Shown: in pieces, positions 37,251-49,499 of the stretch
How positions within the stretch are numbered: position 1 is the first letter of the stretch
Layout of the letters: every line of letters begins with the position of its first letter
Source of the DNA: Xenopus tropicalis
Taxonomy: Eukaryota > Chordata > Amphibia > Anura > Pipidae
Direction of reading: 5' to 3'
NCBI RefSeq assembly: GCF_000004195.4
Contig: NC_030679.2
Coordinates: 143,523,539-143,587,538 of the forward strand
Length of the DNA: 64,000 bases
The notes under the pieces: model-generated
Database searches by the model: none
The model's input: only the letters and a program-made list of their open reading frames with translations
Told to the model about the DNA's origin: nothing
Program-made: the position numbers and the translations under genes

Positions 37251-38202
37251 GCAGCAGTTCTGCCCTGCTTTATGGCTGAGATTCTAGCTATCTGTATAAC
37301 AGAGCATTCTGTCACAGTGGCACAGATCCTATCTGATCCCCCCATTGTAAGCAGCAGTCCTGCCCTGCTTTATGGCTGAGATTCTAGCTATCTGTATAAC
37401 AGAGCATTCTGTCACAGTGGCACAGATCCTATCTGATCCCCCCATTGTAAGCAGCAGTCCTGCCCTGCTTTATGGCTGAGATTCTAGCTATCTGTATAAC
37501 AGAGCATTCTGTCACAGTGGCACAGACCCTATCTGATCCCCCCATTGTAAGCAGCAGTCCTGCCCTGCTTTATGGCTGAGATTCTAGCTATCTGTATAAC
37601 AGAGCATTCTGTCACAGTGGCACAGACCCTATCTGATCCCCCCATTGTAAGCAGCAGTCCTGCCCTGCTTTATGGCTGAGATTCTAGCTATCTGTATAAC
37701 AGAGCATTCTGTCACAGTGACACCAATCCTATCTGATCCCCCCATTGTAAGCAGCAGTCCTGCCCTGCTTTATGGCTGAGATTCTAGCTATCTGTATAAC
37801 AGAGCATTCTGCCACAGTGACACCAATCCTATCTGATCCCCCCATTGTAAGCAGCAGTCCTGCCCTGCTTTATGGCTGAGATTCTAGCTATCTGTATAAC
37901 AGAGCATTCTGTCACAGTGGCACAGATCCTATCTGATCCCCCCCATTGTAAGCAGCAGTCCTGCCCTGCTTTATGGCTGAGATTCTAGCTATCTGTATAA
38001 CAGAGCATTCTGTCACAGTGGCACAGATCCTATCTGATCCCCCCATTGTAAGCAGCAGTTCTGCCCTGCTTTATGGCTGAGATTCTAGCTATCTGTATAA
38101 CAGAGCATTCTGTCACAGTGGCACAGATCCTATCTGATCCCCCCCCCCCATTGTAAGCAGCAGTCCTGCCCTGCTTTATGGCTGAGATTCTAGCTATCTG
38201 TA
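37251..38202. repeat. 100-bp satellite, block S5
   Basis: About 9.5 copies upstream of gene 3. Two adjacent units share the variant GTGACACCAATCC (about 37718 and 37818). The block is interrupted at TCTGTA|TG by the LTR element. Confidence 0.92.
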
Positions 38203-39086
38203 TGTAGCCCACTTTTGGTTATTCTGTGCTGCTACCTGCTGACTACTTGTTCTTGGCGCTACAGGAGTCCTGAGCCCCCGCTTACTATGGGGGTTAATAA
38301 GGATTTCTCCCTTAAAGGCGTGCCTCCACCCAGGGATGGTGTTGTGGAAATATAATCCACCCCCTGGGAACTTAACAGTCTATAGTACCTCTGCTTAGGA
38401 TCCACACACAGCCCCCAGTACCTTGCCCCTCCCTGGGGTAGTAGCTTACCGGCAGGTAGGTGATCCTTGTGCAGGAAACAGTCAAATACACAACTGATTT
38501 GATGCAGAAGATTGAATTGGTTTATTAGGGCAGGACCTCTCCAGGAGTGGCACATATCATTTCAAACAGTAATGCAGGGCTTCATCTCCTTACTACTCAT
38601 TGAGTGCTTTCTCCTGTTGGGCAACTCACCGTACTCACGCCTGAGCCCCCTCAGATACAGCCTCCTTGGATTAGCGGTGACCTTGTCCACCTACCTAACC
38701 ACTTATGGCCCTGCACTCCGGCTGATGTAATGCCGGGAGGTCTTAACCTCACTACCACTCCTGGAGGGGCAATGTCCGCCCATTCTAAACTACTAGTGTC
38801 CTACATATTACTCCTAGAGCAATCTATTATAGAACTTCTAACACTAAACTGTACCTGGGATACTCCTTACTGGAGCAGTCCCCAAAATGTCTGCCTCACA
38901 GCACATGGCTGCTATCCCTTATATGGGCCTATGCACCACCCTGTGGCCATATCCCGAACTGCAGGTATACACCCTGTTAACTGTTTAACAACCCAGTCAT
39001 CCCAGTGTCCCGGTGTACCTAGCACCAACCCGTGGCCTAGTCTAGGGGTGTCTGTCCTAAGGGCCCATTTTTGGTAAACCCCTACA
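38203..39086 (-). repeat. LTR, 3' copy in element orientation
   Basis: 884 bp with TG...CA ends. It contains AATAAA on the minus strand near 38520. Only one difference from the other LTR was noticed by eye (GGG versus GAG near 38528 / 40488). Confidence 0.88.
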
Positions 39087-40162
39087 TTCTCCCCCTGCTG
39101 GAAATTGTCACCTCCTGGCTGACACATCCCATCACAACCCAAAATTTTACACAATGTTTTTACCATATTGTTCACATCACACTTCAACAGCCTCTCCTGA
39201 GGTCTGCCAAGGGTACAATGGGTTACCTGCAAGGAAATAGTAAACACATAAACATTTTCAATCAATCATATCTCCACCTCTCTTTGAGGGAGTCCATGTC
39301 CCAAGGTGATCAGCACCCTGGGATACCTTCCACCAACGGGTGGGCACTTTGATCAGTCCTCTTTAGACTGATGAACCTTCCTGGGTTAACTTTTGGCCTG
39401 GCATCCTCCATGGCCAAAACAAAAAGAGTCAAACAGGAGCAGTCCTTGCTTCCCAACCAGCCGGTTGGCTGTGGTATGGGTATCCTTCTCCCATCCCCCA
39501 ACAGTCCCTTCTTGGTAGAACACAAGTCCCTCCTGAGTGGTACACCAAAACTGTAGGTGCTACTTCCCTTTAAACTCAGTTACAGCTGTGCAGTGTGGCG
39601 CAGTACAGTGCGCCCAAAATTTCCGGCCCACATGTAGCGGTACCCTGCACCGTAAGTGATGCCATCCGCCGGTCTCTCATGCAGCGACAGTACCCTGCCC
39701 TGCTCGGTTCCGGACTTGGCAGACATATTTGCTGTAATATCGCAGAGGAGCTCACTCACTTGACTCTTGCTGAACGCGGACTGGGAAAGTCCCAAGATGG
39801 CTGCTGTGACGTTAACTGGCATTGTCACTTCCTCAGCTCTCTGGCGCACTTTCTGGTACCTCTTATTGGCCGATCCACCTCACGGGGCGGTCAATATGCA
39901 AAACAGGTAGGTGTCACCTTCTGGCACGCCTCAATCTCACGTGTCGGTCAGGCTGACTTTTGGCGCCAGCTATCCTGCAATCCAATTGGCTAGGAGCTGC
40001 CTTGCTCCTCTTTCGCGCCAAATCCCAGTTGGGGATGTGGATCAGGTTGGCTCAAATTTAGCCCAGGCGGAAGACCAGATCCTACAGACACTCTAGGCCA
40101 CAGTTCCCTTAGGGCCCTGTCTGGTAAACAATTCTCAAATCGCTCTCAGCAGTGCCTCCAAA
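39087..40162 (-). other. internal region of the LTR element, no genes
   Basis: 1076 bp between the LTRs. No open frame resembles gag, protease, reverse transcriptase or integrase; open frames reach only about 130 codons. Only the candidate purine tract and primer-binding site at the two ends are recognisable. Confidence 0.7.
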
Positions 40163-41046
40163 TGTAGCCCACTTTTGGTTATTCTGTGCTGCTACCTGCT
40201 GACTACTTGTTCTTGGCGCTACAGGAGTCCTGAGCCCCCGCTTACTATGGGGGTTAATAAGGATTTCTCCCTTAAAGGCGTGCCTCCACCCAGGGATGGT
40301 GTTGTGGAAATATAATCCACCCCCTGGGAACTTAACAGTCTATAGTACCTCTGCTTAGGATCCACACACAGCCCCCAGTACCTTGCCCCTCCCTGGGGTA
40401 GTAGCTTACCGGCAGGTAGGTGATCCTTGTGCAGGAAACAGTCAAATACACAACTGATTTGATGCAGAAGATTGAATTGGTTTATTAGAGCAGGACCTCT
40501 CCAGGAGTGGCACATATCATTTCAAACAGTAATGCAGGGCTTCATCTCCTTACTACTCATTGAGTGCTTTCTCCTGTTGGGCAACTCACCGTACTCACGC
40601 CTGAGCCCCCTCAGATACAGCCTCCTTGGATTAGCGGTGACCTTGTCCACCTACCTAACCACTTATGGCCCTGCACTCCGGCTGATGTAATGCCGGGAGG
40701 TCTTAACCTCACTACCACTCCTGGAGGGGCAATGTCCGCCCATTCTAAACTACTAGTGTCCTACATATTACTCCTAGAGCAATCTATTATAGAACTTCTA
40801 ACACTAAACTGTACCTGGGATACTCCTTACTGGAGCAGTCCCCAAAATGTCTGCCTCACAGCACATGGCTGCTATCCCTTATATGGGCCTATGCACCACC
40901 CTGTGGCCATATCCCGAACTGCAGGTATACACCCTGTTAACTGTTTAACAACCCAGTCATCCCAGTGTCCCGGTGTACCTAGCACCAACCCGTGGCCTAG
41001 TCTAGGGGTGTCTGTCCTAAGGGCCCATTTTTGGTAAACCCCTACA
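40163..41046 (-). repeat. LTR, 5' copy in element orientation
   Basis: Nearly identical to 38203-39086 and of the same length. It is followed directly by TGTATAACAGAGC of the satellite. Confidence 0.88.
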
Positions 41047-41545
41047 TGTATAACAGAGCATTCTGTCACAGTGGCACAGATCCTATCTGATCCCCCCATT
41101 GTAAGCAGCAGTCCTGCCCTGCTTTATGGCTGAGATTCTAGCTATCTGTATAACAGAGCATTCTGTCACAGTGGCACAGATCCTATCTGATCCCCCCCCC
41201 CCATTGTAAGCAGCAGTCCTGCCCTGCTTTATGGCTGAGATTCTAGCTATCTGTATAACAGAGCATTCTGTCACAGTGGCACAGATCCTATCTGATCCCC
41301 CCATTGTAAGCAGCAGTCCTGCCCTGCTTTATGGCTGAGATTCTAGCTATATGTATAACAGAGCATTCTGTCACAGTGGCACAGATCCTATCTGATCCCC
41401 CCATTGTAAGCAGCAGTCCTGCCCTGCTTTATGGCTGAGATTCTAGCTATCTGTATAACAGAGCATTCTGTCACAGTGGCACAGATCCTATCCCCCCCAT
41501 TGTAAGCAGCAGTCCAGCCCTGCTTTATGGCTGAGATTCTAGCTA
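41047..41545. repeat. 100-bp satellite, block S6
   Basis: About five copies continuing block S5 after the LTR element. The last copy has a short deletion (GATCCTATCCCCCCC) and ends at GATTCTAGCTA. Confidence 0.9.
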
Positions 41546-42061
41546 GGCTGAATTAGTCACCCTAATTAGGGCCCCCTCCCTCACCCATGCACGGGCCCAG
41601 ACTAGGGGTAGGCAGAAGAGGGACATCCCTATTGCCCCCCAGGCACGTACCCCTAGCTCCGGCCCTGCTTTCTTACCTCTTTCTCTTTCCTGAGTGACCC
41701 ACAGATAAGGCAGTTGCCCTATTTATCCTTATTCAGAGATGTTACGTTAGGAACTGATTGGTGATGTGATTGGTTGCTATAGGCAACACCACTGTTGATA
41801 TTCTTCTCCAATCCAATCCAATGTTGGATTCCAGAATCTTAGTCTTGGTCAGAGCCCAGAGTGGGGTGCTGATAGGTGCCCCCCAATCCAAGTGACAACT
41901 GCAGCACTTTATATGTTTCTACAGATTCATTTTGCCTTCCTCTTCCGATAGTGGAGAAATTTACTTTCACTTTCACATTTTACCGTACACACCACTGGGT
42001 CACATGACAGAAGTTCTTTGTATCAGTGAGCAACACTCCCCTCTAGCTGTGTGCAAGGGCA
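41546..42061. repeat. non-coding block flanking gene 4, downstream copy
   Basis: Direct repeat of 44975-45483, both ending GTGCAAGGGCACA. It includes a fragment with inverted ends (GACTAGGGGTAGG and CCCCTAGCTCCGG) related to the hAT-type MITE at 61945. Its second half is distantly like 15161-15641. No gene is seen. Confidence 0.6.
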
Positions 42062-42779
42062 CAAGATATAATTACCCCTTATTGGGGCAGAACAGCCCTA
42101 TTGGGTTTATTTCATGGTTAAATGATTCCCTTTTCTCTGTAATAATAAAACAGTACCTGTACTTGATCCCAACTAAGATATAATTACCCCTTATTGGGGC
42201 AGAACAGCCCTATTGGGTTTATTTCATGGTTAAATGATTCCCTTTTCTCTGTAATAATAAAACAGTACCTGTACTTGATCCCAACTAAGATATAATTACC
42301 CCTTATTGGGGGCAGAACAGCCCTATTGGGTTTATTTCATGGTTAAATGATTCCCTTTTCTCTGTAATAATAAAACAGTACCTGTACTTGATCCCAACTA
42401 AGATATAATTACCCCTTATTGGGGGCAGAACAGCCCTATTGGGTTTATTTCATGGTTAAATGATTCCCTTTTCTCTGTAATAATAAAACAGTACCTGTAC
42501 TTGATCCCAACTAAGATATAATTACCCCTTATTGGGGCAGAACAGCCCTATTGGGTTTATTTCATGGTTAAATGATTCCCTTTTCTCTGTAATAATAAAA
42601 CAGTACCTGTACTTGATCCCAACTAAGATATAATTACCCCTTATTGGGGGCAGAACAGCCCTATTGGGTTTATTTAATGGTTAAATGATTCCCTTTTCTC
42701 TGTAATAATAAAACAGTACATGTACTTGATCCCAACTAAGATATAATTACCCCTTATTGGGGCAGATCAGCCCTATTGG
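42062..42779. repeat. 112-bp tandem repeat array (about seven copies) downstream of gene 4
   Basis: Same orientation and same right-hand stop point (CCCTATTGGGTTCAG) as the arrays after genes 2 and 3, so the array was associated with the common ancestor of these genes. Confidence 0.8.
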
Positions 42780-42998
42780 GTTCAGTATAATTGCAGCAGT
42801 AAGGGGATGTTGCATCCAATGCAGTTGCGGCATTATAGGGAAAAGCAATGAGTGGCTTTGGGTGCAAGTACCTTTGGTGGATGATGTAAGTTTGCACAAT
42901 AAGGGAGACCATTTTTGAGGTTCTAAATGAGCCCTTTAATCTCTTTACCAACAAATCAACAGGGGGAAGAATATTCAGTGGACGGGGGGACATATTTT

Positions 42999-44858
42999 TC
43001 AGCACTGTGCCTGGGGTGAGAGGTATGACTCTAGGGTTGACATGTCTATGTCTAACAAATGTTGTTCCCCTAGTGCATGGGAAGGAGTAATTGCTTGGCA
43101 GAAGCGAGTTAGCTCCGGGCACAGGCTCGTTTCAGCGTACATGCAAAAAACAACATTGGTCCCTGCGGGGAGCACTCGCTGCATCTCAATCAGCTGGTGT
43201 AGGACGTGGGTTTGTGCAGATACAGGATCCGTTCCAAACAGGTCAATGTCAAACCGGAGCATTCCCCCTCCTATAGACACCGGGAATGGAGGGGTGCCCA
43301 GGCTAAGGAACCCACAGGGGGAGCAGGAGAGAGTGGAAGGGCTAGGGAGGCTAGAGGAACACGTGAGTGGCGCCACATTGGGTGAGGAAGGTTCCTGGTA
43401 TGTAGGAGCTGAATCATGGCTTCTGGATTCAGTTATGTCTGGGGCAACATGGACCTCACTGGCATCACTGGATTTGGGAGAGACGAGACATTCAACTGAA
43501 GCAGAGGGTTGGGAATAGAACCAGACAACTCCTTGTCGGAACAATAACTCTAGGTTGGATCTGCGAATGGAGAGAGGAAGCCAACTCTGGATGAGAAGCC
43601 CCTTGGGAAGCAGCCCCTCTGTAGTGCGGGGATCCTCAAACAGATGTAGAACCTCAGAAGGACTCAGGGCCACAAGAGGTCTTCTCCCACATACACCATC
43701 CATCCGACCCTCCAGCAACTTGATTTTTTCCTCCATCTGCTCATAGGGAATTACCACTGAGATAAGAGCCTAAGGAAAAGGCATACAAAATGGGAAATGT
43801 TTAGGGTAAGAGACCACCTATGAAAGGAACAATAGGAACATAAGGAGAAGATACCTTAGAATAAAGCAGATGATATTTGGTCAGAACTTCGGGTGCGATG
43901 TCTTTTGTTCCCAAAAAACGAATTTTGGTGACCGTCGGATGGTTGGAGTGCAGGTTGTCAAGACAAAACTTCTGCAATGCTTTGGCTACCCCGCGGCCTC
44001 TCATCCAGGGGGCAACTCGGAGACCATCGGCCACAGCTGTTGTACCATCGTCTACCAGCATGAAGCATAGAAAACCCACCTAAATGGAAAAATTCCATAA
44101 TGTTAGTGACTACTGATTCTACTCAAATAGGTATATGACTAGGGGGTCATTTACAACCAGTGAGCAAAGTGCAATTTTTTTTGCCCCTGTGTTTTACCCA
44201 CAGTGCAGTAGGTTTTCCTAGAAGTCTTGCATCATTGCAATCGCCAGGTGGTGTTGCACCCAAACCAATCACACATGGACCATGACGAGAATGAGTGCAA
44301 TGGCTGTTGGCGTCATTCCCAGTGTCCACTATTCTAGGGATACAACTGTTATGCGGGGATTGACGCCGGTTGCCATGGAAACCCTATAGCAACTTCCTGG
44401 TCTGGAGGTGCTGGTAGTTATAGGGTTCCCCTGCATCTATAGGTGCAACTGCAGTATTTATAATAGGACACCCAAGGGCCAGTGCCTATGGTGGCAGGTT
44501 TTGGGGGTTGGCCCTCTGGTACCTATGTATTTGGGTTTGTATTTGGGGTATTTTTTTTTATAAAAAAAACCCCAAATACAAACCCAAATACATGGGAACA
44601 GGAGGCAGAAATAACCAATCACAAATAAGCATAAGGCCAAGGAACTTCTTTTGACTCCTTTCCATCTTCCCTACTTACCACTTTGCCTTCAGACTTGGCC
44701 AGGAACATGATCCGCAGAGGGTCTTTCAGCCACAGGAGGTACCTGAACACTCGGGAATCCATCCCTCCGTATATACCGGCCGACATGGAGACAAACTCGT
44801 CATAGTCCTGGGCAGTGGCAGGAACCATCTGCAGGTCCGGGAGGGAATTTTCTAACAT
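42999..44858 (-). CDS. NAT16/HISAT-like GNAT N-acetyltransferase, paralogue 4
   Basis: Exons: 44679-44858 (MLENSLPD, 60 codons), 43855-44079 (75 codons) and 42999-43769 (256 codons plus stop); 391 aa, the longest of the set. Donors are GTAAGT and GTATCT, acceptors TTTAG and CTTAG, phase 0. The site RVAPWMRGRGVA is intact, with L41 in RYLLW as in genes 2 and 3. Exon 2 has one codon fewer than genes 2 and 3 (RFLGTKD versus RFFLGPKD), as in genes 1, 5 and 6. Exon 3 has a six-residue insertion (VECLVS) in the variable linker. Intron 1 is longer and contains a near-perfect hairpin. The 100-bp satellite is absent upstream. Confidence 0.87.
44524..44595. repeat. near-perfect hairpin in intron 1 of gene 4
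   Basis: The left arm ATGTATTTGGGTTTGTATTT continues to GGGG; after an AT-rich centre the right arm is its exact inverse, beginning CCCC and ending CCCAAATACAT. Arms are about 24 nt or more. It could be the remnant of a tiny fold-back element or a small-RNA precursor; neither is shown. Confidence 0.75.
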
Positions 44859-44974
44859 GGCAAGTCGAATGCTACGGCCCCGGTGCCGACACCAGATGTA
44901 CCGATGAACCTTCCATAGGGGAAAGGCACAATGAGCCAGACGGAATAAGATTAAAGGGGAACTAAATCCCCTTT

Positions 44975-45483
44975 AGGCCCCCCTCCTGCACCCATGCACG
45001 GGCCCAGACTAGGGGTAGGCAGAAGAGGGACATCCCTATTGCCCCCCCCACTACTGCCCCCTAGGCACGTACCCCTAGCTCCGGCCCTGCTTTCTTACCT
45101 CTTTCTCTTTCCTGGGTGACCCACAGATAAGGCAGTAATTCTATTTGTCCTTATTTAGAGATGTTACCTAGGAACTGATTGGTGATCTGATTGGTTGCTA
45201 TAGGCAACATCACTGTTGATATTCCTCTCCAGTCCAATCCAATGTTGGATTCCAGAACCTTAGTCTTGGTCAGGGCCCGGAGTGGGGTGCTGATAGGTGC
45301 CCCCCAATCCAAGTGAAAACTGCAGCACTTTATATGTTTCTACAGATTCATTTTGCCTTCCTCTTCCGATAGTGGAGAAATTTACTTTCACTTTCACATT
45401 TTACCGTACATACCCCTGGGTCACATGACAGAAGTTCTTTGTATCAGTGAGCAACACTCCCCTCTAGCTGTGTGCAAGGGCAC
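44975..45483. repeat. non-coding block flanking gene 4, upstream copy
   Basis: Direct repeat of 41546-42061. Together the two copies bracket gene 4, which suggests the gene sits in a tandemly duplicated unit of about 3.4 kb. Confidence 0.6.
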
Positions 45484-45845
45484 AGCAACACTTCTTGGAG
45501 CACAGACAAACGTCAATGCTTGCAATTTATTAACATTGGAGATACACATCACCGGTGATGTTGCCCATAGCAACCAGCAAAGCCCCAGGGACCCCGCAGG
45601 TGTCCCTCCCCTGAAACCTTTCAGGGGAAGGACACCTGTGGCCGGGGGAGCACGAAGAGTTATCCCCACCATTGGGCATTTCTAGGTTAAGGCACGCCCT
45701 GAAATTTCCTTATTGGTCAGTGCTGTCAGATGCTCCCTTGTCCCTAGTGGAAGGCATTGTGATGATTGGTCTCTTTGAATCCCACTTGCTGGAAGTGGTG
45801 GACGTGGTAGGAAACCCAAGTAGGAGGACAAAAATTACCCAGTGT
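45484..45845. other. intergenic, no gene recognised
   Basis: No coding signal. A short near-palindrome (AGGTGTCCCTCCCCTGAAAC against GGGGAAGGACACCT) lies near 45598-45634. Confidence 0.35.
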
Positions 45846-46460
45846 TCAGACTAGTAGTACTAGTAGAACAGCTAGAGGCAACAACTAGGAAATCAAAACG
45901 GTTTATACTGTAGGTGCCACCCACCAGGGTAAAGACTAAAGTAGGAGAAGAAGAATTATACAGGGTTATGATAGACTCCTAGTACTAGTAGTACTAGTAG
46001 AACAGCTAGATGCAACAACTAGGAGATCAAAATGGAATATATTGTTGGCGCCACCCACCAGGGTAAAGACTAAAGTAGGAGAAGAAGAATTATACAGGGT
46101 TAGGATAGACTACTAGTACTAGTAGAACAGCTAGATGCAACAACTAGGAGATCAAAATGGAATATATTGTTGGTGCCACCCACCAGGGTAAAGACTAAAG
46201 TAGGAGAAGAAGAATTATACAGGGTTAGGATAGACTACTAGTACTAGTAGAACAGCTAGATGCAACAACTAGGAGATCAAAATGGAATATATTGTTGGTG
46301 CCACCCACCAGGGTAAAGACTAAAGTAGGAGAAGATGAGTTATACAGTGTTAGGATAGAATACTAGTACTAGTAGTACTAGTAGAACAGCCAGAGGCAAC
46401 AACTAGGAGATCAAAATGGTATATATTGTTGGTGCCACCCACCAGGGTAAAGACTAAAGT
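45846..46460. repeat. tandem repeat of ~125-134 bp, five copies
   Basis: Five copies containing CAACAACTAGGAGATCAAAA and GCCACCCACCAGGGTAAAGA. Period varies because of ACTAGT/AGTACTAGT expansions at the junctions. No coding signal. Confidence 0.85.
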
Positions 46461-46954
46461 GGTCAGGGTCAAGTATAGAGAGATCCCAAGGAGAGCACCA
46501 CTGTGAGGGCTTTGGACTCTGGGGACTGGGCAACTGAGTGGCTGATACTCATGCCTATCCTGTGCCCATAACATCAAGGGATTACTGTACCTATATTGAG
46601 ATATGAGACGAAAAACACAAGGCCCACAGGATTATTATTAGACCTCATTACGGTTTGACTCTTTAACACCAGAACCTCTTGAGAGATAGGGCAAGCTTTG
46701 GACACGTCTAGTTACAGTGATGTCCAAAAGTCTCCAAGCCTGAAGAAAGTCATCACCGTATGGACCTTTTACTTCTGGTACAATACATGGACCTCTGTGT
46801 GCCATTGAGAAATCTCTTTATGTCTCATTAATTATAGTGGTAGATGATGATAAAATGTGGTTTGTAGCACAGGGACGTTGCAGAGAATTAGATATTAGGT
46901 CCTCCAGGTCCATATAATTTGGAGTTTTTCATTGATTACAGGGAACTGTAGAAC
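46461..46954. other. intergenic, downstream of gene 5; no gene
   Basis: No exon seen. The AATTTGGAG...TTTTTCATTGATTACAGGGA stretch before the gene 5 stop aligns with the region after gene 6 that carries the polyadenylation signal. Here the canonical AATAAA is not preserved. Confidence 0.4.
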
Positions 46955-48415
46955 TTACATAAGGCTTTTAGGAATTACTGTATAACTCTCTGTCTCTAAA
47001 ACATGTTGTTCTGTTACTTCATAGAAAGGCTCTAACCCCTGGCAGAACTGAGTTAGTTCAGCCCGCAGACTCTTTTCAGCAAACAAGTAGCAAACAACAC
47101 CGCCCCCTGCTGGCAGCACTCGCTGCATCTCAATCAGCTGGTGTAGGACATGGGTTTGTGCAGATACAGGATCAGTTCCAAACAGGTCAATATCAAAACA
47201 GTAGATGCCTTGCCCTAGAGGCACTGGGAATGGAGAGCAGCCCAAGCTGAGGAACCCACAGGAGGTACGAGCGAGAGGGCTAGGTTGGCTAGATGAGTGG
47301 GGAAGGGGCACTGGGTTGGGTGCAAAAGGTTCCTGTTGTGCAGTAAAGTAATCACTGGTGCTGGATTTAGTTATGTTTGTGCCAATACAGATCTCACTGG
47401 CATCACTGGATCTGGGGGAGGTGACACATTCACTAACTGAATCAGAGTGTTGGGAATAGAACCAGACAACTCCCCGTTTCAACAACATCTCTAGGTTGGA
47501 CCTGTGGGTGGAGTAAGGAATCCAACTGTGGATGAGAAGCCCCTTGGGAAGCAGCCCCTCTGTTGTGCAGGGATCTTCAAACAGACATAGAACCTCAGAA
47601 GGACTCAGGGCCACAACAGGTCTTCTCCCACCTACACCCTCCAGCCGGCCCTCCAGCAACTTGATCTTTTCCTCCATCTGCTCATAGGGAATTGATATTG
47701 AGATAATTGCCTAAAGGGAAGAGAGAAAATGAGTGCACCTAGTGAGTAATAACTTTTTTTTGTATTTAGCAACTTTGTACATAGACAAAATACTTTTGAG
47801 GAAGGATAATTATTAGACAGATATATCTTTGGTCAAAACAAGGATCAAAGCACCCACAGTGGTCAAAACAGAATCCTAACTGAAGTGCAGCAGAAGATAC
47901 CTTAGAATGAATGTGTTGGTATTGCGTTAGTTCTCTCTGTGGGGTTTCACTTGCTTCTACAAAGAGAATTCTGCTGACCTCTGGGTGGTTGGAGCGCAGG
48001 TTGTCAAGACAAAACTGTTGCATTGCCCTGGCTATCCCATGGCCTCTCATCCAGGGGGCAACACGAAGACTATCTGACACAGCTGTTCTACCTCCATCTA
48101 CCAGCACGAACAACAGAAACCCCACCTGTAATTATAAGGAGATACATTTCATTTGCAAAATTATTGCCTCAATACCAGCAGGTTCCCTTGATTCGTCTTT
48201 GTACATTGTCCACTACTATCACCTCCTCTACTCACCACTTTTCCTTCAGACTTGGCCACGAACATCTTCCGCTGAGGATCAGCCAACCACTCGTGGTACC
48301 TGAACGGCAGAGGATCCACCCCCCTGTATATTCCTTTTGAGATGGACATTAACTCATTATAGTCACTGGCAGTGGCAGGAATGATCTTCATAGATGAAAG
48401 GGTCTTCTCAGACAT
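46955..48415 (-). CDS. NAT16/HISAT-like GNAT N-acetyltransferase, paralogue 5
   Basis: Exons: 48236-48415 (MSEKTLSS, 60 codons), 47901-48125 (75 codons) and 46955-47710 (251 codons plus stop); 386 aa. Donors are GTGAGT and GTATCT, acceptors TTACAG and TTTAG, phase 0. The acetyl-CoA motif is RVAPWMRGHGIA (R-x-x-G-x-A). RYHEW (H41) places it with genes 1 and 6. Exon 3 starts AIISISIP, where the paralogues have V instead of the second S. The C-terminal block is FDIDLFGTDP and the protein ends VIPKSLM. An open frame runs upstream of MSEK to 48529, but the chosen start aligns with the paralogues. No canonical polyadenylation signal is seen right after the stop. Confidence 0.86.
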
Positions 48416-49499
48416 AGCGACCTGTGTCAACTGAAGACATACTGATGAGCCCCAAGGAGGCACACACAACCACGTCGCCTTTGGATGTGGAAATGTATGA
48501 ATTGCCATAGTCATAATGCACACAGACATCTCATTTTGTAACAGTGGAAACTATCCAAAGCGGGACTGCCATTGGGGCCCCATACTACATAGTTGGCAGG
48601 GTTCTCTTGACGTTCACCTCTTTCCTGGACTTTATAGGTGGTGGGTTCTGCCAAACAGAATAGGGCCCCTGGGTGCAGAGATTCTGTGTGTGTGTCACCT
48701 TGGGTGCCCTGTGCATGATGAGTTTTGCAATTACCCTGTGGGCAAAGTGACGCACTTTGGGTGAGACTAACCTTTCATATGTTCACGTCAGAACATCAGA
48801 AATAAACCCCTTGAGACGTGACTAAAGCTGGGCACAAGGGCTGAGTCTCAGGATATTTAATCAGTTGTGAAGGGGGTTGATAAGTTGGATTCTGGAGCAA
48901 TTTGACCATGGGTGAGTGATCTGACCCCTACTGTTCTCACAAGTCAGTTCTAAGACTTCCATTTCTTTATATACAGTGTTTCCTGAAGACCACTTCGAGC
49001 CCAGTGTTGGAGCCAAAGGGTGGAGGGCGTAGAAATGTCTTCCATGACCAGTAGGCCAGTCATTTAGTATAAACACAATCCTAACAGGCCTGTAGGTGAA
49101 AATAACTCTTCATGTCCTCAGTGGATTCCTCTTTGGCACTGAAAGTGGGCACAGCTCCTACCATGTTGATTAACTGACCTCCAGCTGAGATAGAGATATA
49201 CAGCTATGCATACTTACAGTACTAAGTGTCTCTATGAGAAGGAAATGGGGGTCAGAGGGACCCTTCCCAAAGCTTTAAAAGCCCAACCCTCATATCTCGC
49301 ACCAAGTAAAAAAACTTTTGGAAAAGTACCAGAAAAGGGGTCAGAAATCTGCTGACGTGGATTTGTCCAGGAAAGGGAAATCATATGAAGTAGGATACAG
49401 TTTTCTCTTTTTATCATCCAACTATGTCAGCACTCACTAAGCATTCACTTAGATGATTCCTAAGCAGTTGTCTGTGTGGTTTATTGAAAGGTGATGTTA
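48416..49499. other. intergenic, upstream of gene 5; no gene
   Basis: No coding exon, tandem array or clear transposon ends seen. It presumably holds the promoter of gene 5, but no convincing TATA box was identified. Confidence 0.35.

Larger units (their letters stand above)
38203..41046 (-). mobile_element. non-autonomous LTR retrotransposon, young
   Basis: Two direct repeats of 884 bp (38203-39086 and 40163-41046), each starting TGTAGCCC and ending CCCTACA, enclose 1076 bp without gag or pol. The flanks share TGTA (38199-38202 and 41047-41050), a 4-bp target duplication that restores the satellite when removed. On the minus strand a purine tract (AGCAGGGGGAGAA) abuts one LTR (39087-39099) and a possible primer-binding site (TGGAGGCACTGCTGAGAG) lies 2 bp inside the other, so the element reads on the minus strand. 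It must have been mobilised by another element's proteins. Confidence 0.88.

Noticed and set aside
38604..39077. 157-codon frame present twice (also 40564-41037)
   Set aside because: Lies inside the LTR, on the strand opposite to the element; the repeat copy is simply the second LTR.
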